A stretch of DNA of 29,635 bases from JBGPOS01 sp041488155 (GCA_041488155.1 JBGPOS010000050.1:1-29635), one strand, 5' to 3'. Shown: positions 16,601 through 23,808, counted from the first letter of the stretch. The notes: generated by a model not told the origin, from the letters alone. Numbers and translations: made by a program.

Positions 16601-16724
16601 AGCGACGCTCTCGTACTGGCCAATGGAGAAGTTCGGTCTCGCCCCGAACGAGGCCGGGAGCCTCTCCGAGAAGGACGGCCGCCCGAAGCTCACGACGATG
16701 CTGATCGGCGCAGAGGCGAATTAG
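13617..16724 (+). CDS. lepB: Signal peptidase I with about 820-residue disordered N-terminal extension
   Basis: 1035 residues against the usual 170-330. The C-terminal 215 residues are a complete type I signal peptidase: membrane helix about 822-842 (LVETGLLAVLVFLAVRASF), catalytic S852 in GNSMFPTL, K919 in DLIKRIIGLPNE, and MGDNRDNSLDSR from 969. The enzyme cleaves signal peptides of exported proteins outside the membrane. Everything before is Ala/Pro/Glu/Ser-rich low-complexity sequence, presumably cytoplasmic, punctuated by short aromatic clusters (WYFDLPSGAW, DLFGWLGD, KWDEFFG, FDRWKAPEE, FFARLFGRKK, FDAFEDQDGF, YDPWARFLKEQ, YNPFEQLQ). The frame is continuous, so this is one gene and not a fusion by frameshift. 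I start at the ATG at 13617, 6 nt after TATGGT; the ATG at 13623 is the alternative. Confidence 0.9.
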   Translation: MEMDTNEERPPRSDDEEVESDGSWYFDLPSGAWERQEAKNRELREHVRENLNQPLQHEPFGGQREQHGGASGRFSTGHSEPQSGQTGHAEDLFGWLGDRDARAAADAESETAASRPDQVEEATPQTDPSWRQSIRDTNLPSAETAGPASSAGRAAVPPAGTEPAQPSKWDEFFGTHTTKEAAPAPAEGSIIDGMRQWAASGGGNAGQGRRRLFDPPRPAGVEPPGESESPPASEPDPTPTEPFTGNIESSYRAERRERWQEEPVPEQWTFGAEPAREPDLSSFDRWKAPEESQSEDEPRATGAAAPEPAASRGFFARLFGRKKVAGPLAMSDTIAAPPGELALVSEDELADLEPVRMPETRAALKPAWFESKSPSPTVSKTPVAEPQVQTEAGPTQAIDPSWAPAPFDAFEDQDGFPVADAPAPSLAPMLLREDDELPRLDEIPEMPSVAESPAADAAQTSPFGHFAAPAAEAAEAAETGTQERQESPSFAEAVEQPANEFEGAPAAEIAETPVAAEELFTPDAPETAIAGQDRATAAFAVETSGYWYDQSATAEVVEAPVDAPSDQVPADAVEAEAQQAPPADAAETPAYEYDPWARFLKEQAAQGSFAIEPAIEPAADDVIPSTAWRPPSPSPEPPAYNPFEQLQPPAAFEAPDELRSEPPSPEPLLPQDGPELAVAWRPEPGPNTEKAFEETSHPEPLRRGSFPSAPGSSEHSPAGLDQILGAGAEELLSEADRQRIDLPPQAQRWATPPRLVDEAQAGAALWSTQAFSPVPAGAKPTDWATPTDGGAMEPPWSTGLGQDGGASDSSQHRTGSRSKTLVRELVETGLLAVLVFLAVRASFQNFKVDGNSMFPTLEDGQFLIVNKLVYSEVDVEKLSKFIPFLDSGDTPNRYVFHGPGRGDIVVLQDPRKPDTDLIKRIIGLPNETVEIVDGHVYINDMLLEEPYIKTPWHDTKPKVLVPAGEYFVMGDNRDNSLDSRSAQVGFVPKELIIGKATLSYWPMEKFGLAPNEAGSLSEKDGRPKLTTMLIGAEAN

Positions 16725-16757
16725 ACCACCGGCGAACGCCGCGCTACGCTCGCAGCC
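16722..16757 (+). promoter_or_regulatory. Leaderless pyrE promoter
   Basis: TAGACC (16722-16727, containing the lepB stop), a 17-bp spacer and TACGCT (16745-16750) end exactly 7 nt before the GTG at 16758. There is no Shine-Dalgarno. pyrE could thus be transcribed independently of lepB. Confidence 0.5.
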
Positions 16758-17312
16758 GTGACAGACCATCTCGCGGAGCTCGAAGCGCGTGGTGCTCTGC
16801 TTCGCGGTCATTTCCAGCTGGCCAGTGGCCGCCACGCCGACACCTACATCGAGAAGTTCCGCATCCTGCAGTGGCCTGACCTCACCGGGGCTCTTTGCAA
16901 AGAGATCGCTGTCCACTTTGCTGGCCAGGCGAACCTCGTGGCAGGCCCAACGACCGGCGGCGTGATCCTTAGCTACGAAACGGCCCGGCATCTCCGGCTC
17001 CGCTCAGTCATCGCCGAGCGCAAGGAGGAGGGCAGCGGTCGCGAGTTCCGGAGAGGGTTCGAGATCGGGCCCGAAGACCGCGTCCTCGTGGTTGACGACG
17101 TGCTGACCACCGGGGGCAGCATCAACGAAGTGCTCGAGGCACTGGCGGCGCGCGGGGCGACCGCCGTTGGGGTTGGCGTCCTCGTCGACCGTAGCGGCGG
17201 CAAGGTTGACTTTGGCGTACCCTTTTACGCCTGCCTGACGGTCGACGTCGCGTCCTGGACGCCATCCGAGTGCGGCCTCTGCCGCCAGGGCGTCCCGCTG
17301 GTCGTTACCTAG
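16758..17312 (+). CDS. pyrE: Orotate phosphoribosyltransferase
   Basis: 184 residues from a GTG; usual length is 180-215. It converts orotate and PRPP into orotidine 5'-phosphate in pyrimidine synthesis. Visible motifs: FQLASGRHADTYIEKFRI (substrate binding), AGPTTGGVILSYETA, the IAERKEEGSGREF catalytic loop and the PRPP motif RVLVVDDVLTTGGS, followed by VGVGVLVDRSGG. C-terminal cysteines (CGLCRQG) are seen in many thermophile and Chloroflexi-like forms. The only pyr gene in the window, so the pathway is scattered. Start chosen because LAELEARGALL is the conserved first helix and a -10-like box lies 7 nt upstream. Confidence 0.94.
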   Translation: MTDHLAELEARGALLRGHFQLASGRHADTYIEKFRILQWPDLTGALCKEIAVHFAGQANLVAGPTTGGVILSYETARHLRLRSVIAERKEEGSGREFRRGFEIGPEDRVLVVDDVLTTGGSINEVLEALAARGATAVGVGVLVDRSGGKVDFGVPFYACLTVDVASWTPSECGLCRQGVPLVVT

Positions 17313-17359
17313 CTGTCCGACAGCGGCAGCCTGCCCGCCGAATTTCGAGGGTAAGGTTC

Positions 17360-17395
17360 CCGTCCAGGGGACGGCCCTGGCGTACAATCCGCCTT
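17360..17395 (+). promoter_or_regulatory. Leaderless promoter of the dinB-like/folP pair with overlapping inverted repeats
   Basis: TACAAT (17383-17388) ends exactly 7 nt before the ATG at 17396. Just upstream, CCAGGGGACGGCCCTGG (17364-17380) has 6-bp arms with a 5-nt spacer, and it overlaps a second repeat CCGTCC-AGG-GGACGG (17360-17374). The two hairpins exclude each other. They occupy the -35 to -10 region, where an operator or a pyrE terminator-like stem could act. Confidence 0.5.
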
Positions 17396-17902
17396 ATGCG
17401 GTACGTGCGCGAAGCGGGCAGCGACCCCTCGTTCCTTCTCAAGGCCCTCGGCGAAGCCTCAGGCGAGTTACGCCGCGCGCTCTACGGGGCCCGCCGATCT
17501 TCGCTCCTCAAACCAGGCAAGGGCTTCGACGAAGACTGGTGCCTGCTGGCAATCGCCGTCCACTTGCGCGATACGGAGCGCGGCATCGGCGACCAGCTCG
17601 AGACGATTCTTGCCCGGCGGGAGCCCGAGATTCGCCACGTCGACGTCGATGACATCCCCTGCCGCGAGGACTTTGCGGACGCGGACGAAGAGGAAGTCCT
17701 GGACGAGTTTCATTACCACCGCAGGCAGACGACCTACAGCCTCTGGGACCTCTCCCCATCGCAATGGGAACGAGGCGGGCTGCATCCCTATCGGGGGCGG
17801 CTGACTGTGCTGGAGATCGCTCGCGACATGTATCAGCACGACCTCGAGCACCTCTGGCAGGCGCGGCGCATGCTCGAGGCCATCGAGGAACGGCGGCGGT
17901 GA
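17396..17902 (+). CDS. DinB-like four-helix-bundle protein
   Basis: 168 residues from the ATG at 17396, which lies 7 nt after TACAAT; a longer upstream reading would run through the promoter. It is mostly helical with histidines placed as in the DinB/YfiT metal-binding superfamily: HLRDTERGIGDQLETIL in the middle, FHYHRRQ, and YQHDLEHLWQARRMLEAI at the end, plus the PSQWERGGLHPYRGRLTVLEIA segment typical of DinB-like proteins with thiol-dependent or damage-related roles. The specific activity is unknown. It is coupled by a GTGA overlap to the dihydropteroate synthase homologue downstream. Confidence 0.72.
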   Translation: MRYVREAGSDPSFLLKALGEASGELRRALYGARRSSLLKPGKGFDEDWCLLAIAVHLRDTERGIGDQLETILARREPEIRHVDVDDIPCREDFADADEEEVLDEFHYHRRQTTYSLWDLSPSQWERGGLHPYRGRLTVLEIARDMYQHDLEHLWQARRMLEAIEERRR

Positions 17903-19101
17903 ATCCCGCCCTGCGGGTGGTGCCGCCTTCAGCCGCGCAACTCGCGGCGGACCCCGGCGCCCCGTTCATCGTCGTGGCTGAGAGCGACCTCGAAGCGCTC
18001 GCGTTCGCGACGGCCGCGGTAGGCCTCGGCCTCAACCGCAAGGGCTCGGCCGCCCGGCTGGTGGCTTCCCGGCAGGAGTTGGGCCGCCTCGCCGAGGAGC
18101 TGGAGGCGAGAGCGAGCCCATTGGCACCACGGCTTCGCCGCTTTCTCCACCCGCTCACGCAGTGGCAGCTGCGCACGCGCAGCCTGGATCTTGCCAGACC
18201 CCACATCATGGGCATCCTCAACCTGACGGAGGACTCGTTCTCCGGCGACGGCGTGGGTCGCGGCCTGCGTGGAGCGGTTGCCCGGGCCGAGGAGCTGCGC
18301 GCATCCGGGGCCTGCATTGTTGACGTTGGCGCCGAGACCGCTCGTGCCGACCGGCCGGTCCTCGCCGTCGAGGATGAAGTTCGGGCTGTCGCACCGGTCG
18401 TGGCTGCACTCGTCCGGGAGGGTCACTGCGTCTCGATCGACACCTACAAGCCTGCCGTCGCCCGCGCCGCCCTTGGCGAAGGGGCGGAGGTGGTCAACGA
18501 CATCAGCGGCCTTACGCTCGGGACAGAGGCCGCCGCCGAGGCAGCGCAGTCGGCCGCCGGCTACGTCCTCAACTACAGTTACAGCGTCCCCAAGAAACGG
18601 CCCGCCCGGCCGCCGGTCTACCGCGATGTGGTCCGCGAGACCCTCGCCTGGATGGATCAGCGCCTCGAGGAGCTGCTCGCAGCGGGGCTCCCGGCGGCGC
18701 AGATCGCCATCGACCCAGGGATCGCCTTCGGCAAGAGCCACGACGAAGACCTTCAGATACTTCGGCGGCTAGGCGAGCTGACGACCCTCGGGCAGCCCAT
18801 CCTTCTTGCTCATTCACGGAAGAACTTCATCGGAAGCGTTTCCGGACGCCCCCCTTCGGACCGGGAGCTCGAGACGCAGATCGCAACCGCGCTTGCGTTC
18901 GAACAGGGCGCGCGCATTTTTCGTGTGCACGACGCGGAAGGCGCTCGCCGAGCCACGGAAATCGCAGCCGCGATCGTCGCCGCAGCGAAGGGCGCTTTCG
19001 CCCCCGACGCACGGAGCTGGCCCTGGCGAGCCGGGGCTTCGGCGACACACATGACCACGGCGGGACCAGATAGACCGGCTCCTGCGGGCCAACGCTGGTA
19101 G
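17899..19101 (+). CDS. Dihydropteroate synthase homologue with N-terminal extension
   Basis: 400 residues from a GTG overlapping the previous stop by 4 bp; ordinary FolP has 260-300. The first 100 residues are an extra domain (FIVVAESDLEALAFATAAVGLGL...). From residue 103 the TIM-barrel motifs of DHPS appear: IMGILNLTEDSFSGDG, SIDTYKPAVARAAL, VVNDISGL, IAIDPGIAFGKSHDEDL, LLAHSRKNFIGS and ARIFRVHD. DHPS joins pterin pyrophosphate to p-aminobenzoate in folate synthesis. Loop 2, usually GGESTRPG, reads VGAETARAD (143-151), losing the Ser and Arg-Pro-Gly. So either a divergent FolP or a paralogue with another substrate. No other folate gene lies nearby. The last 45 residues are an extra low-complexity tail. 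Confidence 0.82.
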   Translation: MNPALRVVPPSAAQLAADPGAPFIVVAESDLEALAFATAAVGLGLNRKGSAARLVASRQELGRLAEELEARASPLAPRLRRFLHPLTQWQLRTRSLDLARPHIMGILNLTEDSFSGDGVGRGLRGAVARAEELRASGACIVDVGAETARADRPVLAVEDEVRAVAPVVAALVREGHCVSIDTYKPAVARAALGEGAEVVNDISGLTLGTEAAAEAAQSAAGYVLNYSYSVPKKRPARPPVYRDVVRETLAWMDQRLEELLAAGLPAAQIAIDPGIAFGKSHDEDLQILRRLGELTTLGQPILLAHSRKNFIGSVSGRPPSDRELETQIATALAFEQGARIFRVHDAEGARRATEIAAAIVAAAKGAFAPDARSWPWRAGASATHMTTAGPDRPAPAGQRW

Positions 19102-19113
19102 GGAAGGGCGCGG

Positions 19114-19818
19114 CTACTTCGGTCCCGGGCTCGACCCGCCGCCCGGAAGGTATCCGGCGTCGTCGATCCACCACGAGGCCGAGGGCCGCACCCCGGTCGC
19201 GAGCGTACCCCTGGCTGTGCCGTCCCGGCTCACCACCCACAGTTCGCCGTCGCTGTAGTTGCGCGACGGGTAGTACAACAGGAACCAGTTCCCGTCCGGC
19301 GACCACGTCACGAGATCCAGCCGGCGGCTCGACGGTCCGTCGTAGTCCAGGATCTTGACCCGGCCTCCGCCGTCGGCGTCGAACCGGTACACCGAGCCGT
19401 CCGCTTCTACGCGAACCGATTCCCCTCGGACCGAAACCTCGAGTTGGCCGTAGTCGACCGCGAAGGTGTCGCGACCAGCTTCTGTCGCGCTTTCCTTTCC
19501 GGTCGCGACGTCTATCTTCCGGAACCTGGGGCCGCTTGAGCTGAACGCCGAGTAGGCGACCGTGGCCCCGTCTACCCACGAGACGCTCTCCAACTGTCCC
19601 GGACACTCGAGCTTCTTGGTGGTCGCACCCGAGGCCGCAGCGACGAAGACGCAGTCGTCGTGGATGTAGACGACCTGGCCGGGGATCTCGGGGTTCGGGC
19701 GACCGGCGAGCGAGGGGGGCGATGGGTCGATCCGGCCGAAGGCGAGCACGGAAGCGATGAGGATGGCAATCGCCGCGAGTCCGGCGATCGCCCCGGCGAC
19801 GTACAACCTGTTCTTCAC
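19114..19818 (-). CDS. Membrane-anchored beta-propeller-like protein, function unknown
   Basis: 234 residues from the GTG at 19818, chosen because it overlaps the DUF2157 stop by 4 bp; a GTG at 19839 would add seven residues. One N-terminal membrane helix (about 7-28, AGAIAGLAAIAILIASVLAF) anchors an extracytoplasmic domain of repeated strands: QVVYIHDDCVFVAAASG, LESVSWVDGATVAYSAF, DLVTWSPDGNWFLLYYPSR, GELWVVSRDGTARG. The W-SPDGNW pattern is typical of TolB/WD40-type blades, but only about three can be counted, too few for a closed propeller. No catalytic residues are recognisable. It is coupled to the DUF2157 membrane protein, so the two may form an envelope complex. Confidence 0.65.
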   Translation of the reverse strand: MKNRLYVAGAIAGLAAIAILIASVLAFGRIDPSPPSLAGRPNPEIPGQVVYIHDDCVFVAAASGATTKKLECPGQLESVSWVDGATVAYSAFSSSGPRFRKIDVATGKESATEAGRDTFAVDYGQLEVSVRGESVRVEADGSVYRFDADGGGRVKILDYDGPSSRRLDLVTWSPDGNWFLLYYPSRNYSDGELWVVSRDGTARGTLATGVRPSASWWIDDAGYLPGGGSSPGPK

Positions 19819-20756
19819 GCTGTACTCGTCCGCTGCCACGGGCGCAAGCGGGCGAGCAGGAGAACGCTTGCAATGAGCACCGCCCCGATCGCGATCAGAG
19901 CGGCGGCGGCGGCCGAGGGCTCGCGGACGTGAAGGGAGATAGTCGATACCAGGCCGAGAAAGATCCCTGCTACACCGACGATCATGTAGAGGAACACCGC
20001 CCGCCAGACGCTGAGCGCAATCAGGCCGGCACCGGCGATGAAAATGAGAGACTCGGTCCAGCCACCGCCGCTAGCTGCGCCTGCGAACCAGGCGCCGAGG
20101 GCAGCGCCCAGGGCAGACACGGTCCGGCCGGAGATGGCCGGGACCAAGAGACCGCGCTCCGACATCGCCAGCCCAAGCACACCGAAGGCGGCGATCGTCC
20201 CGCCGGTGATCCTCGCGTCGAACTCGTCGGTCCTGCCGCCGAGGCCGATCGAAAGGACGGCCAGGCCCGCAGCCATCCCGACGACCTGCGGGTGGCTCGG
20301 GCCGATGGCCCAGAGGGCAAGAGCGATTGTGCTGCCCACGATTCCGGCCGCCAGCGCGCAGTCTTCCGGCTTCCAATCGGCGTTCGCGCCTATCACCGCC
20401 GCGCTGCCAGCACACAGCGCCGTGCCAGCCAGCCAGACCAGCTGCCCGCCCCGGACCAGCCCCGGCTGCTCATACCTCCTCAACGCGGTACCCGCCACGA
20501 GTGCCAGCAGGCCGGGGACTCCAACAACCGCGACTCGAGCCCACTCACGCAGATCTTCCCACGAAGCGCTGACGAGGATGACGACACCGACCGCCGCGAC
20601 CGCCGCACCGAGGTAGACGATAGCCTCCAGGAACCCGGGCCCGGCCTGGCCCCTCTGCGGCTTCCTTCGCTCGAACGCGCGGATCCCCTCTGCCACTCTG
20701 GCGTCGATGAGGCCGGCCGCCAGCCAGTTATCCAATTGCTCTTCGAGCGAGGCCAT
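19815..20756 (-). CDS. DUF2157-family polytopic membrane protein
   Basis: 313 residues from the ATG at 20756. The frame is open to 20807, but that part is implausible, and TAGCAT lies exactly 7 nt before this ATG. The N-terminal cytoplasmic helix-turn (MASLEEQLDNWLAAGLIDARVAEGIRAFE) is the typical DUF2157 opening, followed by about nine hydrophobic helices from residue 45 to 305 (for example AIVYLGAAVAAVGVVILVSA and LIAIGAVLIASVLLL). Function is unknown in the family. It is the first gene of a two-gene operon with the propeller-like protein. Confidence 0.77.
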   Translation of the reverse strand: MASLEEQLDNWLAAGLIDARVAEGIRAFERRKPQRGQAGPGFLEAIVYLGAAVAAVGVVILVSASWEDLREWARVAVVGVPGLLALVAGTALRRYEQPGLVRGGQLVWLAGTALCAGSAAVIGANADWKPEDCALAAGIVGSTIALALWAIGPSHPQVVGMAAGLAVLSIGLGGRTDEFDARITGGTIAAFGVLGLAMSERGLLVPAISGRTVSALGAALGAWFAGAASGGGWTESLIFIAGAGLIALSVWRAVFLYMIVGVAGIFLGLVSTISLHVREPSAAAAALIAIGAVLIASVLLLARLRPWQRTSTA

Positions 20757-20769
20757 CAGTTCGATGCTA
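20757..20769 (-). promoter_or_regulatory. Leaderless promoter of the DUF2157 operon
   Basis: TAGCAT (20769-20764, minus strand) is followed by CGAACTG and then the ATG at 20756, a spacing of exactly 7 nt. No Shine-Dalgarno is present; a -35 match is weak (TGTGCC at 17 bp). Confidence 0.45.
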
Positions 20770-20910
20770 CCCCTACCGCTCACGCAGGCACAGTGCCAGG
20801 CGGCCACGGGCGGCAGACCCTGTCGGACGTTCCCGAACCAGGACCCGCCCTAGGCTCTGCCCCGGGGCGCCTCCGGACACAACCGCCGATACGTCCGTGA
20901 GATTCGCGGG

Positions 20911-21846
20911 TCAGGCCAGGAGCTCGACCAGCGCCTCGCGTACCTCGGCACTTCGTTCGATCGTCTCCTCGGGGGTGGCCTGGGTGGTGATCAGGTTGAC
21001 GTGGCGGGCCCCGGCTTCGACGTAGCGAGCGATCAGCTCCGCGACCTCTCGTGCACTGCCGAACGGCGTGTAGCGCTCGAACCGCTCGAAGGGGACGCGG
21101 TATTGCCCCTCCATCCGCCGGGAGACGAGCGCACGAGCAGTCGCGCGGTCGCCTGCGACGGTGGTCCAGAACTGCATCCCCATCTCAATCGCGGCCGGGT
21201 CGCGGCCCGCGGAGGCAGCCGCTTCCCGAATGAGCTGCTGCGCCTGGCGAAAGCGATCGAGCGACTGCCAGATGCCGGTGTAGCCGTCGCCGTACTTCCC
21301 GGTCCGCACGAGGGCAGCGTCGCTCCGGCCTCCGATGAAGATCGGCACAGGCCGTGCCGGCTTTGGGTAGACCGTGACGTCGTCGAGCTGGAAGTGCTTG
21401 CCCTTGAAGGTGACGTGATCCTCGGTCCAGAGCCTCCGCAGGATCTGCAGCGACTCGTTCGTGCGGGCGCCTCGTGTCCTGGGGTCGATGCCGCAGGCCT
21501 CGAACTCGTGAGGGTCTTCGCCACCGATACCGACGCCGAAGACGAAGCGCCCGAGGCTCAACTGGTCGAGCTGGGCGACCTGGAGGGCTACGGGCACAGG
21601 GTGGCGCAGTGGCAGCAAGTAGACGCCGGTCTTGAGCTCGATTCGTTCGGTCACCGCCGCCATCGCCAGGAGGGTGACGAGGCCGTCGTTGCCGTAGCCG
21701 TGGAACGTGACGTGGTCCCCGGCCACGATCCCGTCGAGGTTGAGCGCCTCGGCCCGGCGGGCAGCGTCCAGCACCATGGAGCCGGTCGTGCCGGTACGCA
21801 GATCCCACGATCGGAGCATCACGGCAACCTTCGGTACTACTACCAC
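20911..21846 (-). CDS. LLM-class (luciferase-like) flavin or F420-dependent oxidoreductase
   Basis: 311 residues from a GTG, typical of the family (280-350). It is a TIM-barrel enzyme of the bacterial luciferase superfamily. Visible hallmarks: RRAEALNLDGIVAGDHV, TERIELKTGVYLLPLRHPVPVALQVAQLDQLSLGRFVFGVGIGG (the LSxGRxxxGVGxG signature), NESLQILRRLWTEDHVTFKGKHF, and PVPIFIGGRSDAALVRTGKYGDGY. This class includes F420-dependent dehydrogenases and FMN monooxygenases; the sequence alone does not choose between them. It stands alone in its unit, with GAGGAGG 6 nt before the GTG. Confidence 0.88.
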   Translation of the reverse strand: MVVVPKVAVMLRSWDLRTGTTGSMVLDAARRAEALNLDGIVAGDHVTFHGYGNDGLVTLLAMAAVTERIELKTGVYLLPLRHPVPVALQVAQLDQLSLGRFVFGVGIGGEDPHEFEACGIDPRTRGARTNESLQILRRLWTEDHVTFKGKHFQLDDVTVYPKPARPVPIFIGGRSDAALVRTGKYGDGYTGIWQSLDRFRQAQQLIREAAASAGRDPAAIEMGMQFWTTVAGDRATARALVSRRMEGQYRVPFERFERYTPFGSAREVAELIARYVEAGARHVNLITTQATPEETIERSAEVREALVELLA

Positions 21847-21885
21847 GGACGGCCTCCTCGCCCTTTGGGGCAGGCAGGCATTGTA
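21847..21885 (-). promoter_or_regulatory. Leadered promoter and ribosome binding site of the LLM gene
   Basis: TACAAT (21885-21880, minus strand) lies 33 nt before the GTG at 21846. GAGGAGG (21859-21853) sits 6 nt before the start. This is a normal leader, in contrast to the leaderless promoters elsewhere in the window. Confidence 0.5.
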
Positions 21886-21977
21886 CGAAGGCGAACTGTC
21901 CCCGGGCGATGGCCGGTGGTGCGATTGGCCGCCCTCTGGGATAGTCGTGACAAACGGGCTACCCGAGGGGAGTTCTC

Positions 21978-22688
21978 ATGAGCCAGGTCCCAGCTCGCCC
22001 GCTGATGGTCTTCGACCGCGCCTTCCTCACCGGCGTCGAAGATGTCACGCGCCTCATCCTCATCCGCCACGGCGAGCAGTACATCCCCGACCCGCGTACG
22101 GGTCCCTTCGGCGACACGATCGACCCGCCCCTGAGCGAGCGCGGCAAGCAACAGGCGAAGCTCGTGGGCGAGCGCTTTTCGACGGAGCGCATCGACATCG
22201 TGTATTCGAGTCCGCTCCGGCGCGCGCACGAGACGGCGAAGGAGATTGCGCGCCACCACCGCCTCACGCCGACGGTCGTCCACGACCTGCGCGAGATCGA
22301 AATCTTCCGCGAGATCCCGGCGGACAAGCCGGCGGTAGAGTTCCTTGGCGCCCACCTTCTCGAGGCGCTCCGCGATCGGATGCTGCGCGAGCGACGGTGG
22401 GACGTCTACCCCTACTCGGAGTCGAGCTTCGAATTCCGTAAGCGCACCGTGAACGCGATCGAATCCATCCTCGCCGCCCACGAAGGGAAGCGCATCCTCA
22501 TCGCCTGCCACGGGGGAGTCATCAACAGCTACACCGCCCACGTAATCGGGCTGCAGGCGGACATGTTCTTCCGGCCCGCGCACACGGCCGTCAACGTGGT
22601 GTACTCAGGGCACGGCGTCCGGGCGCTCCAATCGCTGAACGACGTGAGCCATCTGACCACGGCAGAAGGGAGCTTTCTCAGCCACTAG
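21978..22688 (+). CDS. Histidine phosphatase (phosphoglycerate mutase-like) family protein
   Basis: 236 residues. The catalytic RHG signature is LILIRHGEQ near residues 26-34, with the PLSERGKQQAKLVGERF helix, VYSSPLRRAHETAKEI, a central acid in LREIEIF and the second His in LIACHGGVINSY. This family carries phosphate on the first His; members include phosphatases for sugar or nucleotide phosphates and phosphoglycerate mutases, and the target is not predictable here. A GAGGGGAG ribosome binding site lies 5 nt before the ATG. The 3' end overlaps the convergent acyl-CoA dehydrogenase-like gene by 11 bp. Confidence 0.88.
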   Translation: MSQVPARPLMVFDRAFLTGVEDVTRLILIRHGEQYIPDPRTGPFGDTIDPPLSERGKQQAKLVGERFSTERIDIVYSSPLRRAHETAKEIARHHRLTPTVVHDLREIEIFREIPADKPAVEFLGAHLLEALRDRMLRERRWDVYPYSESSFEFRKRTVNAIESILAAHEGKRILIACHGGVINSYTAHVIGLQADMFFRPAHTAVNVVYSGHGVRALQSLNDVSHLTTAEGSFLSH

Positions 22689-23808
22689 GCTCCGCGAGGG
22701 ACTCTGGTAGTGAGAAATCCTCGACCAGGGCTTCGAGGGCCATCCCCAGGGGCGGACGCAAAGCCGTCCCGGCAAAGGAGTCGGCGAGCATCAGGGAGAG
22801 GCGACCCGTCCGGGTGTAATGCCTCCCGCCACCGAGAGCGAAGAGTTCGGCGCTCAGCTTCGTAGCTTCCTGGGTGACGTACGTCTTGGTGCGAAGGACG
22901 CGCGCGGCGTAGGCCGGTCCGGCGCCCGGCCGCCACAGCCCGGCAGTCTCCATGAGGTAGGCGCGAAGCGCCTCGTAGCGCATCGCGGCTTCGCTGAGGC
23001 GAAGGCGCATCGCGGGCGATTGCGGTGCTGGCGTCGCCAATGTGTGAAGGATCGTCGCAGCGCAGCCCAGCGGGATCGCCGCGAACATGCAGAACCAGTA
23101 GGGCAGCGGCTGCACCAGCGCAAGAAAGTCCGGGAACCCCATCAGCGAGTGGGCGGGGGCATCGGTGTAGCGGACGGTCTGGCTCTCGGTCGAACGCATC
23201 CCGAAGCCGTCCCAGTCGTCGAGGATGTCGACGCCCGACGCATCTGTCTCGACGAAGAACAGCTCGACGATGCCGCAGCCGGGCAGGTCGGCCGGGTCGA
23301 CTTTCGCCGTCGAAAAGAAGTAGCGCGCGTAGCGGCCCGACGACGCCAGGATCTTTTCGCCCGTCAAGAGGAACCGGCCGGCAGCGTCCCGCGCAGCGCT
23401 TGTCTTCGTCGCAGCAAGCGAGCCGCTGGCGCCTCTTTCGGAGTTGCAGGCGGCGTAGAGCTTCCCGGCGCGGTAGTCCCCTGCCACCAATTCAACCTGG
23501 CTCGCCCAGGCGGCGCTCTGAGCAGCGGGAGCTTCGACTCTGGAGCCAAGGATGCCCGCGAGCCCGAGCGGCATGCTCACCACGAGCGCGGTCGAGGGCG
23601 ATGCCTGCGCGATCGACTCGATCACGGCGACGCTCTCCTGGAGCGAGCACTGCTTCCCGCCAAGGGCTTGAGCGAAGGGAGCGTTGATTATCCCCGCAGC
23701 CTGAAGCTCGGCGATGTTCTGCGCCGGATACGACTCGGGATCGGCCTTCTCGCGTTCGACAAAGCGGGGGGTCATCTCGGCGACGAGTGGAAGCAGGTCA
23801 GAGCCCAT
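22678..23808 (-). CDS. Acyl-CoA dehydrogenase-like flavoprotein, atypical C-terminus
   Basis: 376 residues, the usual size for this fold. The N-terminal helical domain (EMTPRFVEREKADPESYPAQNIAELQAAGIINAPFAQALGGKQCSLQE-type opening) and the ASPSTALVVSMPLG segment resemble acyl-CoA dehydrogenases and their flavin monooxygenase cousins. A middle beta domain follows (FLLTGEKILASSGRYARYFF, GFGMRSTESQTVRY). At the C-terminus the usual RDARxxxIYxGTNEI segment is replaced by LMLADSFAGTALRPPLGMALEAL, and no catalytic Glu is obvious. It could be a DszC/HpaB-like monooxygenase relative or an inactive dehydrogenase. TATACT at 23851-23846 and GAAAGGAAA before the ATG provide expression signals. Confidence 0.77.
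   Translation of the reverse strand: MGSDLLPLVAEMTPRFVEREKADPESYPAQNIAELQAAGIINAPFAQALGGKQCSLQESVAVIESIAQASPSTALVVSMPLGLAGILGSRVEAPAAQSAAWASQVELVAGDYRAGKLYAACNSERGASGSLAATKTSAARDAAGRFLLTGEKILASSGRYARYFFSTAKVDPADLPGCGIVELFFVETDASGVDILDDWDGFGMRSTESQTVRYTDAPAHSLMGFPDFLALVQPLPYWFCMFAAIPLGCAATILHTLATPAPQSPAMRLRLSEAAMRYEALRAYLMETAGLWRPGAGPAYAARVLRTKTYVTQEATKLSAELFALGGGRHYTRTGRLSLMLADSFAGTALRPPLGMALEALVEDFSLPESLAEPSG

Noticed and set aside
20757..20910. Gap between the LLM and DUF2157 genes checked for a small gene, RNA or terminator
   Set aside because: Only the DUF2157 promoter element was recognised; GCCCCGGGGC near 20860 is a short GC palindrome without a T-run.
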